Assembly (NCBI GenBank): GCA_945917985.1
Contig: CAMEIH010000032.1
Span: forward strand, 1-32,976
Length of the DNA stretch: 32,976 nt
Source: an uncultured Clostridium sp.
GTDB lineage: Bacteria; Bacillota; Clostridia; Lachnospirales; Lachnospiraceae
Reading direction: 5' to 3'
Shown: in pieces, positions 15,022-23,243 of the stretch
Numbering within the stretch: position 1 is the stretch's first letter
How the letters are laid out: every line of letters begins with the position of its first letter
Position numbers and translations under genes: made by a program
The notes under the pieces: model-generated
The model's database searches: none
Seen by the model: only the letters and a program-made list of their open reading frames with translations
Told to the model about the DNA's origin: nothing

Positions 15022-15744
15022 ATGGGGAGAAGAGTATGGTACGGCAGATCAGGGGTGCTTATGGCAGTACTTCTGGTCTGCCAGATAGCGGGGTGTGTAA
15101 TGAGTAAAGATTATGAGAGAAATAAGATGATGTCTTACATGGGATGCAAATACGGAGAGAAATTTGATTTTTTGGAAAGCTATGCCGGACAGGCAGGAAA
15201 AAATTACAGCATGATTCTGGTAAGAAGCAGGGAGCACAAGGAAAGAACAGCCCTTGTCAGACTGTCGGAAAAAAACGGGAAGCGTTATTATGAGGATAAT
15301 TATCTTGCCTGGATCTTGAGGGACGAGCTGGAACAGACAGAAGGTGATTTTGCACGTCAGTGCTTTGGAGAATGTAAAATTTACTATAAAATTCCGGAGT
15401 TTGTTTTTCCTTTTTACTTTAAGGCGGATATGACACCGGAGGAATTTCTGAGAAATCCCTGCTCTATGCCGCAGTTTTATATCTATCTTCAGGTTGGGGA
15501 GCCTGAGAGGGAGAAGTGGGAAAAAAAGCTGCAGATTTTCCGAAATCTGAATGCGGAAAAAGGATATAAGATAAGAGGAACCCTCAGCTTTGCCGTATCT
15601 GCCCGGGATTATGAAATGATTAACCCGGAAAATTTTGCCGGCAGTGATTATGAGACGTATGAGGCTTATGATGAACTTCTGTTTTCCATGGATGAGAAAG
15701 GAAATTTCCGGTATATGCGATGGCTTTCGGACAAGTCTGCATAG
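15022..15744 (+). CDS. Lipoprotein, candidate immunity partner of the adjacent lipase
   Basis: ATG 15022 lies 4 bases after the WXG100 stop without a good RBS, so it probably depends on coupled translation. The 240 residues begin with a signal (GVLMAVLLVCQIAG-Cys25) that fits a lipobox. The rest is an alpha/beta-looking domain with many aromatic and acidic residues and three further Cys; no catalytic motif is visible. It sits directly before a type VII hydrolase. In S. aureus, the lipoprotein TilA guards against the lipase TslA from outside the membrane; an analogous role is inferred from order and topology only. Confidence 0.7.
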   Translation: MGRRVWYGRSGVLMAVLLVCQIAGCVMSKDYERNKMMSYMGCKYGEKFDFLESYAGQAGKNYSMILVRSREHKERTALVRLSEKNGKRYYEDNYLAWILRDELEQTEGDFARQCFGECKIYYKIPEFVFPFYFKADMTPEEFLRNPCSMPQFYIYLQVGEPEREKWEKKLQIFRNLNAEKGYKIRGTLSFAVSARDYEMINPENFAGSDYETYEAYDELLFSMDEKGNFRYMRWLSDKSA

Positions 15745-15764
15745 AGATGGAAAGAGGGTGACCC

Positions 15765-17156
15765 ATGCTTACGGACGAAGAGATCAGTATGATACTGAAT
15801 ACTTACATGTATATGGATTATAAGGAAGCGGATGACGGAATGACCATCAATGAGATACTCTCAGATCTTTCCACTCTTGACGATTACAAGGAGGGTGGTA
15901 TTCACTATGGAGAATATTCTGTGCTTTCACAGGCTGCCGAAAACCCGGAGGTGGGAGAGCTGATTATCGGAAATCAAAGCCATCTCATGAACTTTGATGC
16001 AGGCACAAACGCCTGTACCTTCAGCACGAAAGACGGCAGCAGTATTTACGTGGTCTTTCGGGGGACCGGTGACGGAGAATGGCCGGATAACGGAATGGGT
16101 ATGACACAGGCCTCCACCATTCAGCAGGAAAGGGCGCTTGCTTATTTTGAGACGGTGGTGGAGCGGGAACAGATCACAGAGGCGCAAAAACTGGTGATGA
16201 CCGGACATTCCAAGGGAGCTAACAAGGCACAGTATGTGGTTATGTCCACAAAGTATGACAATCTGGTGGACGTCTGTTACAATGTTGACGGACAGGGATT
16301 CTCGGAGATGGCTGTAGACGGATGGAAGGCAGAACATGGAGAGGAGGGCTACGAGGAGAGAAGAAATAAGATCGTGGGAATCTTCGGAGAAAATGATTAT
16401 GTCAATGTGCTGGGGAATTCTATTGTAGCTGAGGATAAGATGCATTTTGTGAAGACCCCGGTAAAGGTAGACAATTTTGCGGGATATCATGATATCAAAT
16501 ATATGTTTGCCGCTCTGGAAAAAGATCCCGTTACGGGAGAAATGGTGACTGTTTTTCATGGCAGGAAGAACAGCTACGTGGATGAGAGGGGAAAGCTTGG
16601 CAGCTATGCTGCACTGCTTTCTGCGGCCATGATGGAGCTTCCGCCGGAGAAGAGAGACGGCTGCGCTGCTTCCCTGATGCAGATGCTGGAACTTGCGGGT
16701 GAGAGAAAGACAGGGATCAACGGGGAGAAACTGACACTTTCCGATATCGGGGATTTCCTGGGAACGGGTGTGCCGCTGATTACCAATACGCTTTTGTTTA
16801 CGGCAGAGGGAAGAGACATGCTGTATCAGGCACTTGGTAAAAAGTCCTTTTCCCGGGATGTCAACGGTAACATCACGGTGATGGTAAATTATTCCGGTAT
16901 TCTTCTGCAAGCGCAGGAGCTTTTGAAAATGTCGGAACGGATCAAAAAATACAGGGACGAAATAGAAAGTGTGCGCAGCAGACTTCCTGAATTTATGAAA
17001 AACAGCTGGCTCCTCTGCCATAAGCTCTGTAAGGAGGCGGAAGCCCTTGACAGAGAAATCCGGGAGCTTTGCAAGTTGTCTGAAATGCTTGAAAATGTTG
17101 CAAAAATCTATATGATAAAGGATAATCAGGCTGCGGATGAAATTCTGATGTTATAG
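15765..17156 (+). CDS. T7SS-linked serine hydrolase (Mbeg1/DUF2974-like lipase) with C-terminal helical targeting tail
   Basis: The start ATG 15765 follows GAAAGAGGGTGACCC. The 463 residues begin with an alpha/beta-hydrolase domain (about 1-290): strand YVVFRGT (95-101) gives the oxyanion region, nucleophile elbow GHSKG (147-151) gives Ser149, and Asp211 (GENDYVNVLG) and His242 (GYHDIKYMF) are candidate triad members. A linker (290-365) precedes a helical hairpin (about 375-463) with a Trp415 turn (KNSWLLCHK), recalling a WXG100/LXG domain. This toxin-first, targeting-last order matches TslA of S. aureus, a type VII phospholipase. There is no signal peptide. It is the last gene of the operon; a bacterial competitor's lipids are the likely target. 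Confidence 0.8.
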   Translation: MLTDEEISMILNTYMYMDYKEADDGMTINEILSDLSTLDDYKEGGIHYGEYSVLSQAAENPEVGELIIGNQSHLMNFDAGTNACTFSTKDGSSIYVVFRGTGDGEWPDNGMGMTQASTIQQERALAYFETVVEREQITEAQKLVMTGHSKGANKAQYVVMSTKYDNLVDVCYNVDGQGFSEMAVDGWKAEHGEEGYEERRNKIVGIFGENDYVNVLGNSIVAEDKMHFVKTPVKVDNFAGYHDIKYMFAALEKDPVTGEMVTVFHGRKNSYVDERGKLGSYAALLSAAMMELPPEKRDGCAASLMQMLELAGERKTGINGEKLTLSDIGDFLGTGVPLITNTLLFTAEGRDMLYQALGKKSFSRDVNGNITVMVNYSGILLQAQELLKMSERIKKYRDEIESVRSRLPEFMKNSWLLCHKLCKEAEALDREIRELCKLSEMLENVAKIYMIKDNQAADEILML

Positions 17157-17190
17157 GGTGTGAAAGAGAGTGAAACTGTCGCAGAAATCA

Positions 17191-17199
17191 TGGTATAAT
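17191..17199 (+). promoter_or_regulatory. Extended -10 promoter for oxidase-like gene
   Basis: TGG TATAAT (17191-17199) gives a perfect -10 with a TG extension. The -35 region at 17 bases (TGAAAC) is poor, as is common for extended -10 promoters. Confidence 0.6.
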
Positions 17200-17263
17200 A
17201 TATCCGGACACAATGAGATACGGAACATATGTGTAATCAGTTTACGGAAAGGGAGAAAGAGCG

Positions 17264-18148
17264 ATGGAACAGAATCTTGCAGGAAATTCAGACAGGATCA
17301 CCAGGGAATATTTTGATTCCCTGCTTGTGGAAATGAGGCACATTGATTCGAAAAAACCGGATACATCATTCAAATTGTATGGGGAATGCTTTGATACGCC
17401 GATTATGACAGCGGCCTTATCCCATCTTAATAATCTTCACGATAAAGGTATGGTGGAAATGGCAAAGGGCGCCAAAATGGCAGGGGCTGTTACCTTTGCA
17501 GGAATGGGGGATAAAGAGGAACTGGAGGAAATGATTCAAACAGGAGCAAGGACAATCAAGATCATTAAACCTTATGCGGATAATGAGATCATTTTTGACA
17601 GAATTGCCCATGCGGAAAAAAACGGTGCTTTTGCAGTGGGAATGGATGTTGATCATGCTTTTAACGGACAGGGGGATTACGATACGGTGCTGGGCTGCGA
17701 AATGCGCCCGAAGTCATCAGAGGAGATCAGGGAATTTGTAAATGCGACTTCCCTGCCCTTCATCGTGAAAGGTGTGTTAAGTGAGAAAGATGCCTACAAA
17801 TGTCTTCAGGCAGGGGTGAAAGGAATCGTGGTTTCCCACCATCACGGCATCATGGACTACGCCGTTCCTCCTCTCAAGGTGCTGCCGTCGATCGTAAAGG
17901 TCATAGGAGGCGAGATACCTGTCTTTGTGGACTGCGGAATCGTCAGCGGCATGGATGCTTTTAAGGCATTGGCGCTGGGAGCCGATGGCGTCTGTGCGGG
18001 CAGAGTGATCATGGAGCCCCTCAAAGAAAATGGGGCGGAGGGAGTGAAGGATACCCTCCTGAAAATGACGGATGAGTTAAAAGGCGTGATGGCAAGAACC
18101 GGCTGTTATGATCTTGCACATATGGATTCTTCTGTGATCTGGGGATAA
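17264..18148 (+). CDS. FMN-dependent alpha-hydroxy-acid oxidase/dehydrogenase family protein
   Basis: ATG 17264 follows AAAGGGAGAAAGAGCG. The product has 294 residues, shorter than the usual 350-380. TIM-barrel features are visible: ECFDTPIMTAALSHL at the start, a strand with IVKGVLSEKDA (Lys169), IVVSHHHG (191-195), VFVDCGIVSGMDAFKALALGADGVCAGR, the FMN phosphate site. In lactate oxidase relatives the active-site stretch is SNHGGRQ; here it is SHHHGIMD, so the His is kept but the substrate-binding Arg is replaced by Ile196. The family oxidises 2-hydroxy acids using FMN, but this substitution makes the substrate uncertain. It stands alone, convergent with the AraC regulator. Confidence 0.8.
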   Translation: MEQNLAGNSDRITREYFDSLLVEMRHIDSKKPDTSFKLYGECFDTPIMTAALSHLNNLHDKGMVEMAKGAKMAGAVTFAGMGDKEELEEMIQTGARTIKIIKPYADNEIIFDRIAHAEKNGAFAVGMDVDHAFNGQGDYDTVLGCEMRPKSSEEIREFVNATSLPFIVKGVLSEKDAYKCLQAGVKGIVVSHHHGIMDYAVPPLKVLPSIVKVIGGEIPVFVDCGIVSGMDAFKALALGADGVCAGRVIMEPLKENGAEGVKDTLLKMTDELKGVMARTGCYDLAHMDSSVIWG

Positions 18149-18162
18149 AGATAACGGAAGCA

Positions 18163-19164
18163 TCAAAGCTTCAGACCATAAAAGGGTTCGTATTCACCGG
18201 TCGGATTGTTTTTGATTTTTCGCTTATACTCGCTGGGCGTGCAGTGCAGGTACTGTTTGAATACCTTGTTAAAATAGCTGGCATTGTTAAAGCCTACACT
18301 GAAGGCCAGAGCGGACATGGAGCGTGGGGCAGGAACATTCATCTGAAGAATGCTGGCAGCACGGAAGATACGGTATTTCATCAGATATTCAAAAGGAGTG
18401 AGCTGCAGCGTGCGCTTAAAACAGCGGCAGCATTCACTTTTGCTCAGATGAATGGATGCTGCAAGATCATCCAGTGTGATATTTTCACTGTAATGTTCCT
18501 CGATATAAAGGATGGCTTCTTTCACTCTGGATTCATCCAGGGAAACGGTTGTTTCTTTTGATTTGCTGATATTCTGAGGAATTACCTTCTCTAAAAGAAG
18601 CCCCCACAACTGACAGAGATAGGATTTTGTTTCAAGCTCGTATCCGTATTTCTTTGTCAGATTGACGGCGATAATATTATTGACGGTATCCATAAGCTTT
18701 TCGTGCCAGTTATCCTGATCAAAGAGCTCGATAATTTTCATGGCAGGAGAGCTTAGAATGGGTACCAGATATTTGCCTGACATCATGGTATTGCCATATC
18801 CAAACAGAAAGGATGGGTGGAACTTCATGGAGTACAGACTACAGGCTGCGGTATCATCTGCCGCCTGAATGGAATGCATTAAGTTCTGATTGATCAGAAC
18901 CCCCTGTCCTGCAGTGAGATGAATCTGCTTGTCATCGGAAAAGAAAATGGCTTCCCCGTGATTGACGATGATGACTTCTATTTCTGCATGCCAGTGCCAG
19001 CGGACTCTGTGCATGTACATGTCTGTAAGCTCAATAAAATATACCTGTACCGGGTACCCCACTTCTCCGGATTCCGTTGTGAGCTGGAGATTGTCCGAGG
19101 CAAGAAGCTTTTTTTCACTTTTTTCACTTTTTTCTTCTTTTTTCCTTTTTTTTGATTCCTGCAT
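18163..19164 (-). CDS. AraC family transcriptional regulator with cupin sensor domain
   Basis: ATG 19164 is favoured over ATG 19179 because GAAGGA sits 8 bases before it; both starts are in frame. The 333-residue product opens with a Lys/Glu run (about 2-20) from homopurine DNA. A cupin-type N-terminal domain follows (HRVRWHWHAEIEVIIVNHGE, with Gly-rich turns LTAGQGVLI). The C-terminal double HTH (about 228-325) contains ENITLDDLAASIHLSKSECCRCFKR and SVGFNNASYFNKVFKQYLHCTPSEYKR. Such regulators typically sense a sugar or small ligand. It diverges from the S8 protease gene and converges on the oxidase gene; its target cannot be read from here. Confidence 0.92.
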   Translation of the reverse strand: MQESKKRKKEEKSEKSEKKLLASDNLQLTTESGEVGYPVQVYFIELTDMYMHRVRWHWHAEIEVIIVNHGEAIFFSDDKQIHLTAGQGVLINQNLMHSIQAADDTAACSLYSMKFHPSFLFGYGNTMMSGKYLVPILSSPAMKIIELFDQDNWHEKLMDTVNNIIAVNLTKKYGYELETKSYLCQLWGLLLEKVIPQNISKSKETTVSLDESRVKEAILYIEEHYSENITLDDLAASIHLSKSECCRCFKRTLQLTPFEYLMKYRIFRAASILQMNVPAPRSMSALAFSVGFNNASYFNKVFKQYLHCTPSEYKRKIKNNPTGEYEPFYGLKL

Positions 19165-19275
19165 ATCGGGTTCCTTCATGAAAAAATTTGATAGCTTTAT
19201 TGTAATGGAAATCAGTCAAAAAGGAAAGAGTCAACTTAACTGCATATAATAGTAAAAAAGTGACAAAGAGAGAGC

Positions 19276-21042
19276 ATGGAAAATCAGAAATTGGAAAATT
19301 TGCTTAATTTATCACTTTCTGTTTCGGAGGCTGAGAGAGAAAAATCTTCTCAGCTTTCTACAGGTTTTTTGACTGACAGCAGAAAATGGGAATTGATTGT
19401 GAAATATAATGGGGATCTTTCGAGACTGCAGAGTGAATTGATACAGGTGGAGGAACTCATTGCGGGGTATGCCATAGTGACTCTTCCCGAAAATCTGATC
19501 GATGCCTTTGCGGCATTGGATGAGGTGGAGTATGTGGAAAAGCCCAAACGACTTTATTTTGCAACGCTTCAGGGAAGAAGAGCTTCCTGCATACCGGAAG
19601 TAACGGTGAGAGACCCTTTTTTGACAGGCAAGGGAGTGTTGGTCGCGGTCATTGACTCCGGTATCGACTATGAAAATCCGGAATTCCGAAACAGGGACGG
19701 AGAAACCAGAATTCAGTATCTGTGGGATCAGACCCTGATTCCATCGGAAACGATAGGTTTTCCGCCTGCCGGTTTTTCGGAGGGAGTGGAATTTGACAAA
19801 GCAAAAATTGATGAGGCACTGAGAAGCAATAGGCCGGAAACCATGGTTCCAAGCTTTGACACCTCAAAGCACGGTACTTCGGTAGCAGCCATTGCTGCAG
19901 CAGGAGGCAATCTTCTGGATGGCATATTTGAGGGGGTGGCACCGGAGAGTGAACTGATCGTTGTAAAACTGGGCAGTCCTCTTCCTGATTCTTTTCCAAG
20001 AACAACTCAGCTGATGAGAGCATTGACTTATGTTGTAAAAAAAGCAGTGGAAATCGGAAAACCGGTGGCGATTAATTTAAGCTTTGGAAATACTTACGGC
20101 TCCCATGACGGAACTTCTCTTCTGGAGCGTTTCCTTGATAATGTTTCAGAGATCGGAAGAACGGTAATCTGTGTGGGAAGCGGAAATGAAGGAGCGGCAG
20201 GCGGTCATATTTCCGGTTCCTTTGCATCCGGTCAGCAACGGAAGAGGATAGAACTGAATGTGGGAAATTATCAGTCCTCTTTCAGTGTGCAGCTTTGGAA
20301 AGAATATGTGGATCGTCTTTTGGTTGCCCTGATTTCCCCATCAGGGATCAGAGAGGAGATCGATACCCTGAGAACAGGCATGCAGACAATCATCATGGAA
20401 CAGACAAATATACTTCTCTATATAGGGGAACCCTCTCCCTATTCCGTCAATCAGGAGATTTATTTTGATTTTCTGCCACAGCAGACATATATAAATCCGG
20501 GAATCTGGACATTTGAACTGACACCTGTTCGTGTGGTTTCCGGCAATTATGATTTTTATCTTCCGAGTAATGTATCGCTGAATGCTGATACCAGGTTTTT
20601 TACGCCGACATCGGATAAGACGCTCACTATTCCTTCCACTGCGTCAAAAGTGATCACGGTGGGAGCTTATGATGCATCTTACGAAGCGTATGCAGATTTT
20701 TCGGGACGCGGTTATCCGCTTCAGAGCATTGCGGGGGAGAGAGTGAATCAGGGGAGCATCAAACCGGATATCGCAGCTCCCGGTGTAGCCATTAACACCA
20801 TAGCTCCGGGAGGGATTCCCGTTCAGGTCTCGGGAACTTCTTTTGCCACACCCTTTGTGACGGGAAGCGCCGCCCTTTTGATGGAGTGGGGAATTGTCAG
20901 AGGAAATGATCCTTTTCTTTACGGGGAAAAGGTAAAGGCGTATCTGAGAAGAGGAGCAAGACCCTTAAGAGGGGAAGCAAATTATCCCAACGCCAGATCA
21001 GGGTACGGCGCGCTGTGTGTAGCGGATAGTCTGCCATTTTGA
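19276..21042 (+). CDS. Subtilisin-like S8 serine protease (Csp-like, cytoplasmic)
   Basis: ATG 19276 follows AAGAGAGAG. The 588-residue product has no signal peptide; the first 100 residues look like a prodomain (LIAGYAIVTLPENLIDAFAALDEVEYVEKPK). Catalytic residues are complete: Asp127 (VAVIDSGID), His199 (KHGTSVAAIAA), oxyanion Asn304 (GSGNEG) and Ser522 (GTSFATP). An inserted jelly-roll-like domain (about 320-450) between Asn and Ser is typical of CspA/B/C proteases of Clostridia, which process the cortex hydrolase SleC in spores. Many Lachnospiraceae carry several copies of unknown role. It diverges from the AraC gene. Confidence 0.92.
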   Translation: MENQKLENLLNLSLSVSEAEREKSSQLSTGFLTDSRKWELIVKYNGDLSRLQSELIQVEELIAGYAIVTLPENLIDAFAALDEVEYVEKPKRLYFATLQGRRASCIPEVTVRDPFLTGKGVLVAVIDSGIDYENPEFRNRDGETRIQYLWDQTLIPSETIGFPPAGFSEGVEFDKAKIDEALRSNRPETMVPSFDTSKHGTSVAAIAAAGGNLLDGIFEGVAPESELIVVKLGSPLPDSFPRTTQLMRALTYVVKKAVEIGKPVAINLSFGNTYGSHDGTSLLERFLDNVSEIGRTVICVGSGNEGAAGGHISGSFASGQQRKRIELNVGNYQSSFSVQLWKEYVDRLLVALISPSGIREEIDTLRTGMQTIIMEQTNILLYIGEPSPYSVNQEIYFDFLPQQTYINPGIWTFELTPVRVVSGNYDFYLPSNVSLNADTRFFTPTSDKTLTIPSTASKVITVGAYDASYEAYADFSGRGYPLQSIAGERVNQGSIKPDIAAPGVAINTIAPGGIPVQVSGTSFATPFVTGSAALLMEWGIVRGNDPFLYGEKVKAYLRRGARPLRGEANYPNARSGYGALCVADSLPF

Positions 21043-21054
21043 AAAGTATCGTTA

Positions 21055-21117
21055 TACCTATAGGTAAAAAAATAGGAACTATAGCGGGAAGAAAAAAATA
21101 TGGTTTCGGTTTATAAT
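21055..21117 (+). promoter_or_regulatory. Palindrome and -10 element upstream of 82-aa gene
   Basis: A perfect 12-bp palindrome TACCTATAGGTA (21055-21066) follows the protease gene. A TATAAT occurs at 21112-21117, without a convincing -35 at 17 bases. The palindrome could be an activator or repressor site for this promoter, which would need help in the absence of a -35 box. Confidence 0.4.
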
Positions 21118-21228
21118 AGAGAAAGAGAATAAAACGGCGTCTGTGCAAAGGAAACGGTATCAGTCAGATACACAAAAAAGATATCAGAAACAGAAAAGAA
21201 AAAATCGAAATCGAAAGGGGAATGACAA

Positions 21229-21477
21229 ATGGACGCAATCATGCTGGAGAATGGAAGAGTAAGATTCATGATTGACAATGAATGGCTTGCACAATATGGA
21301 ATTGACGTGGATCATTTAGAGGCAAGAAAACCTTATAGCTGGGATATTTATGAGGCATTGCTTACTTATGGGGAGAAAAAATTTCAGGTATCCTTTGACC
21401 ATGAATTCGGAACTTATCGGCTGTTTCGAACAGGCGCTGATACAATAGAAATGGATATCAAACCAAAAGCGGGATGA
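21229..21477 (+). CDS. 82-aa protein of unknown function
   Basis: ATG 21229 follows GAAAGGGGAATGACAA. The product is 82 residues, soluble, acidic and aromatic, with alternating strand pattern (VRFMIDNEWLAQYGIDVDHL, KKFQVSFDHEFGTYRLFR). There are no cysteines or membrane segments. The leader from the TATAAT at 21112 is about 105 bases. I recognise no family; it may be a small regulatory partner. Confidence 0.7.
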   Translation: MDAIMLENGRVRFMIDNEWLAQYGIDVDHLEARKPYSWDIYEALLTYGEKKFQVSFDHEFGTYRLFRTGADTIEMDIKPKAG

Positions 21478-21490
21478 AATTGTTGCCAAG

Positions 21491-21519
21491 TTGATATATT
21501 CTCATCGTTATGCTAAAAT
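21491..21519 (+). promoter_or_regulatory. Strong promoter of MCP-like receptor gene
   Basis: TTGATA (21491-21496) and TAAAAT (21514-21519) are spaced by 17 bases, with TGC before the -10. The transcript should start near 21526, leaving a leader of about 180 bases. Confidence 0.75.
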
Positions 21520-21597
21520 AAAAATTAATACTGAGACAAAACGGAAATAGAATATAGAGACTTAATCTTGTAGATGCATAGATACCGTGCCAGACGC

Positions 21598-21652
21598 AAA
21601 GACGCAGAGCCAATCATCCCGGATGAAATATGTGCTTCTGCGTCTTTTTATT
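21598..21652 (+). promoter_or_regulatory. Attenuator-like hairpin in the leader of the MCP-like gene
   Basis: An 11-bp perfect stem, AAAGACGCAGA (21598-21608) with TCTGCGTCTTT (21637-21647), is followed by TTATT. The loop contains a nested hairpin TCATC/GATGA. The left arm is preceded by a second copy of AGACGCA (21592-21598), which could pair with the same right arm in another register. It lies between a strong promoter and the gene, so premature termination controlled by an unidentified factor is likely. No known aptamer is recognised. Confidence 0.6.
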
Positions 21653-21708
21653 CTCATCACCGTTATACCGGAGTATTACAGCAAAAGAAAAAGGGAGAGG
21701 GCACAGGT

Positions 21709-23202
21709 ATGGAAGAAAAATTTTTTTATGAAAATGATGTAAGAGTGACAAAAACTGCGGTAAAAGTGGTCAGATGGTTGATTCTGGCATTCCCGTTATT
21801 GATCATATTGTCGCTGGTGGGAATATTTCAGTCGGATATCAGAAAGCTGATACCGCTTACCGTTATCGGGCTTATCGTTACCATGGGCCCTTCTGTTGCC
21901 TATAAGCTGAACGCTCCCATAGGAGTTATGAAGTACGTGACAACACTAGCGCTTGGCCTTCTGGTAGCGCTTATGGCCACAGATCCCACTGTCGGCATCT
22001 ATATGACATATGCGCTTCCTATGGTATTCAGTATTCTGTATTATGACAAAAAATTTACACAGCGGATTGCGGTCATCAGTTATATCACGCTGGTGGGTTC
22101 CCTCTACTTCCGTTCCTTAAATGTTCAGCAGGTAGAATATGCTACAAACTTTGAATGGTTTTTCAGCCGGTCTCTTGGCTTTTTGATCGAGGCCATTGTT
22201 ATGAGTATCATCTGTATTAAGATTGCGGAGATATCTCACAACATGCTTGTGAAATTTGCGGATACCCAGCAGACAGCCGATCTTGTCGGAGAATGTAAGA
22301 AAGCATCCGAAGAATTGAATTGTGTTGTTGAAAAACTGGAAGGCTGCATTCATGAATTTGCAGCTACCAATGACGTGATCACGGAATCGGCACAGGCAAC
22401 GCTTGCGGATTGTGATCACAGCTCCCGTTTTGCCGATTCTGTCTGCACTTCCATGGATGAGTTGAACAGGACCGTCAATGTAATCGTGGATAACACAGCG
22501 CAGATGGTTGATATTTCCAGAGAAACAACGGAAAAAATGCAGGGATATATTGCACTTATGGAGAAAACCACAGATGATATGCAGGTGATAGAACAGTCTG
22601 CCCATCAGACGGAAATGTCCATTACCAGTCTTGAGGATGGTATGAAAGAGGTTTCTGATTTTGCCAACACCATCGCGGGAATCACCAGTCAAACGAATCT
22701 GCTCGCCCTCAATGCATCCATAGAAGCTGCAAGAGCAGGAGAAATGGGAAAAGGCTTCAGCGTGGTAGCAGAGGAAGTGAGGGTGCTTGCAGATAATTCC
22801 AAGAAGGCCAGTGATGCGATTACCGGAATCATCAATAAAATTTTTGCCCTGCTCCATGAGGTGCGTACCTCTAATCAGGAGAATCTGAGTAATATTACCA
22901 GTGGAATTGAGAAGCTTCATGAAGTGGAAAGAGAAGCGGAAAATCTGGGAAGGTTACAGACGGAATCAGGTGAGAAGGCTAGAATGGCAGCGTCTTCCAG
23001 CGAAGATACCATGGAGCATGGGAAACAGGTTCTTTCTATGGTACAACAGATGCAGCAGCTTGTGGAAAATACACTGGATCAGGCAAACAAGATCGTTCAG
23101 GAGTCACAGACCCAGAAAGAGGTTACCGGAGAAGTGGAAGAGTCCTTCCATCAGGTTAACCATGTATCCGGAAACCTGCTGAAAATAAGTCAGACAGAAT
23201 AA
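21709..23202 (+). CDS. Membrane methyl-accepting chemotaxis-type receptor (six TM plus MCP signalling domain)
   Basis: The start ATG 21709 follows AAAGGGAGAGGGCACAGGT; an upstream in-frame start would read through the attenuator hairpin. The product has 497 residues. Six hydrophobic segments lie between about 18 and 175 with short loops and no large extracellular sensor domain. A long coiled coil with the MCP hairpin tip follows at 325-370 ([32 protein letters not shown]), the CheA/CheW-binding region. No Cache, PAS or HAMP domain is evident. It belongs to receptors that sense through a membrane bundle; no chemotaxis genes are nearby. The glyoxalase-like gene follows closely. Confidence 0.9.
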   Translation: MEEKFFYENDVRVTKTAVKVVRWLILAFPLLIILSLVGIFQSDIRKLIPLTVIGLIVTMGPSVAYKLNAPIGVMKYVTTLALGLLVALMATDPTVGIYMTYALPMVFSILYYDKKFTQRIAVISYITLVGSLYFRSLNVQQVEYATNFEWFFSRSLGFLIEAIVMSIICIKIAEISHNMLVKFADTQQTADLVGECKKASEELNCVVEKLEGCIHEFAATNDVITESAQATLADCDHSSRFADSVCTSMDELNRTVNVIVDNTAQMVDISRETTEKMQGYIALMEKTTDDMQVIEQSAHQTEMSITSLEDGMKEVSDFANTIAGITSQTNLLALNASIEAARAGEMGKGFSVVAEEVRVLADNSKKASDAITGIINKIFALLHEVRTSNQENLSNITSGIEKLHEVEREAENLGRLQTESGEKARMAASSSEDTMEHGKQVLSMVQQMQQLVENTLDQANKIVQESQTQKEVTGEVEESFHQVNHVSGNLLKISQTE

Positions 23203-23243
23203 ATTCAAATAACTGATCAGACGGAAAACGGAGGCAGAAGAAA

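Noticed and set aside
15927-17021. Long minus-strand open frame (364 codons) antisense to the lipase gene
   Set aside because: The plus-strand frame has a catalytic motif, an RBS and operon context; the minus frame is Cys/His/Arg-rich shadow sequence with no domain.
21570-21650. c-di-GMP-I (GEMM) riboswitch before the MCP-like gene
   Set aside because: Only the GACGCAAAG string fits. The GCAAACC element, the GAAA tetraloop and the receptor helix are missing, so the region is reported as an attenuator of unknown input.
22117-22920. Minus-strand open frame of 267 codons within the MCP-like gene
   Set aside because: It is antisense to a well-defined MCP signalling domain and has no RBS or recognisable motif.
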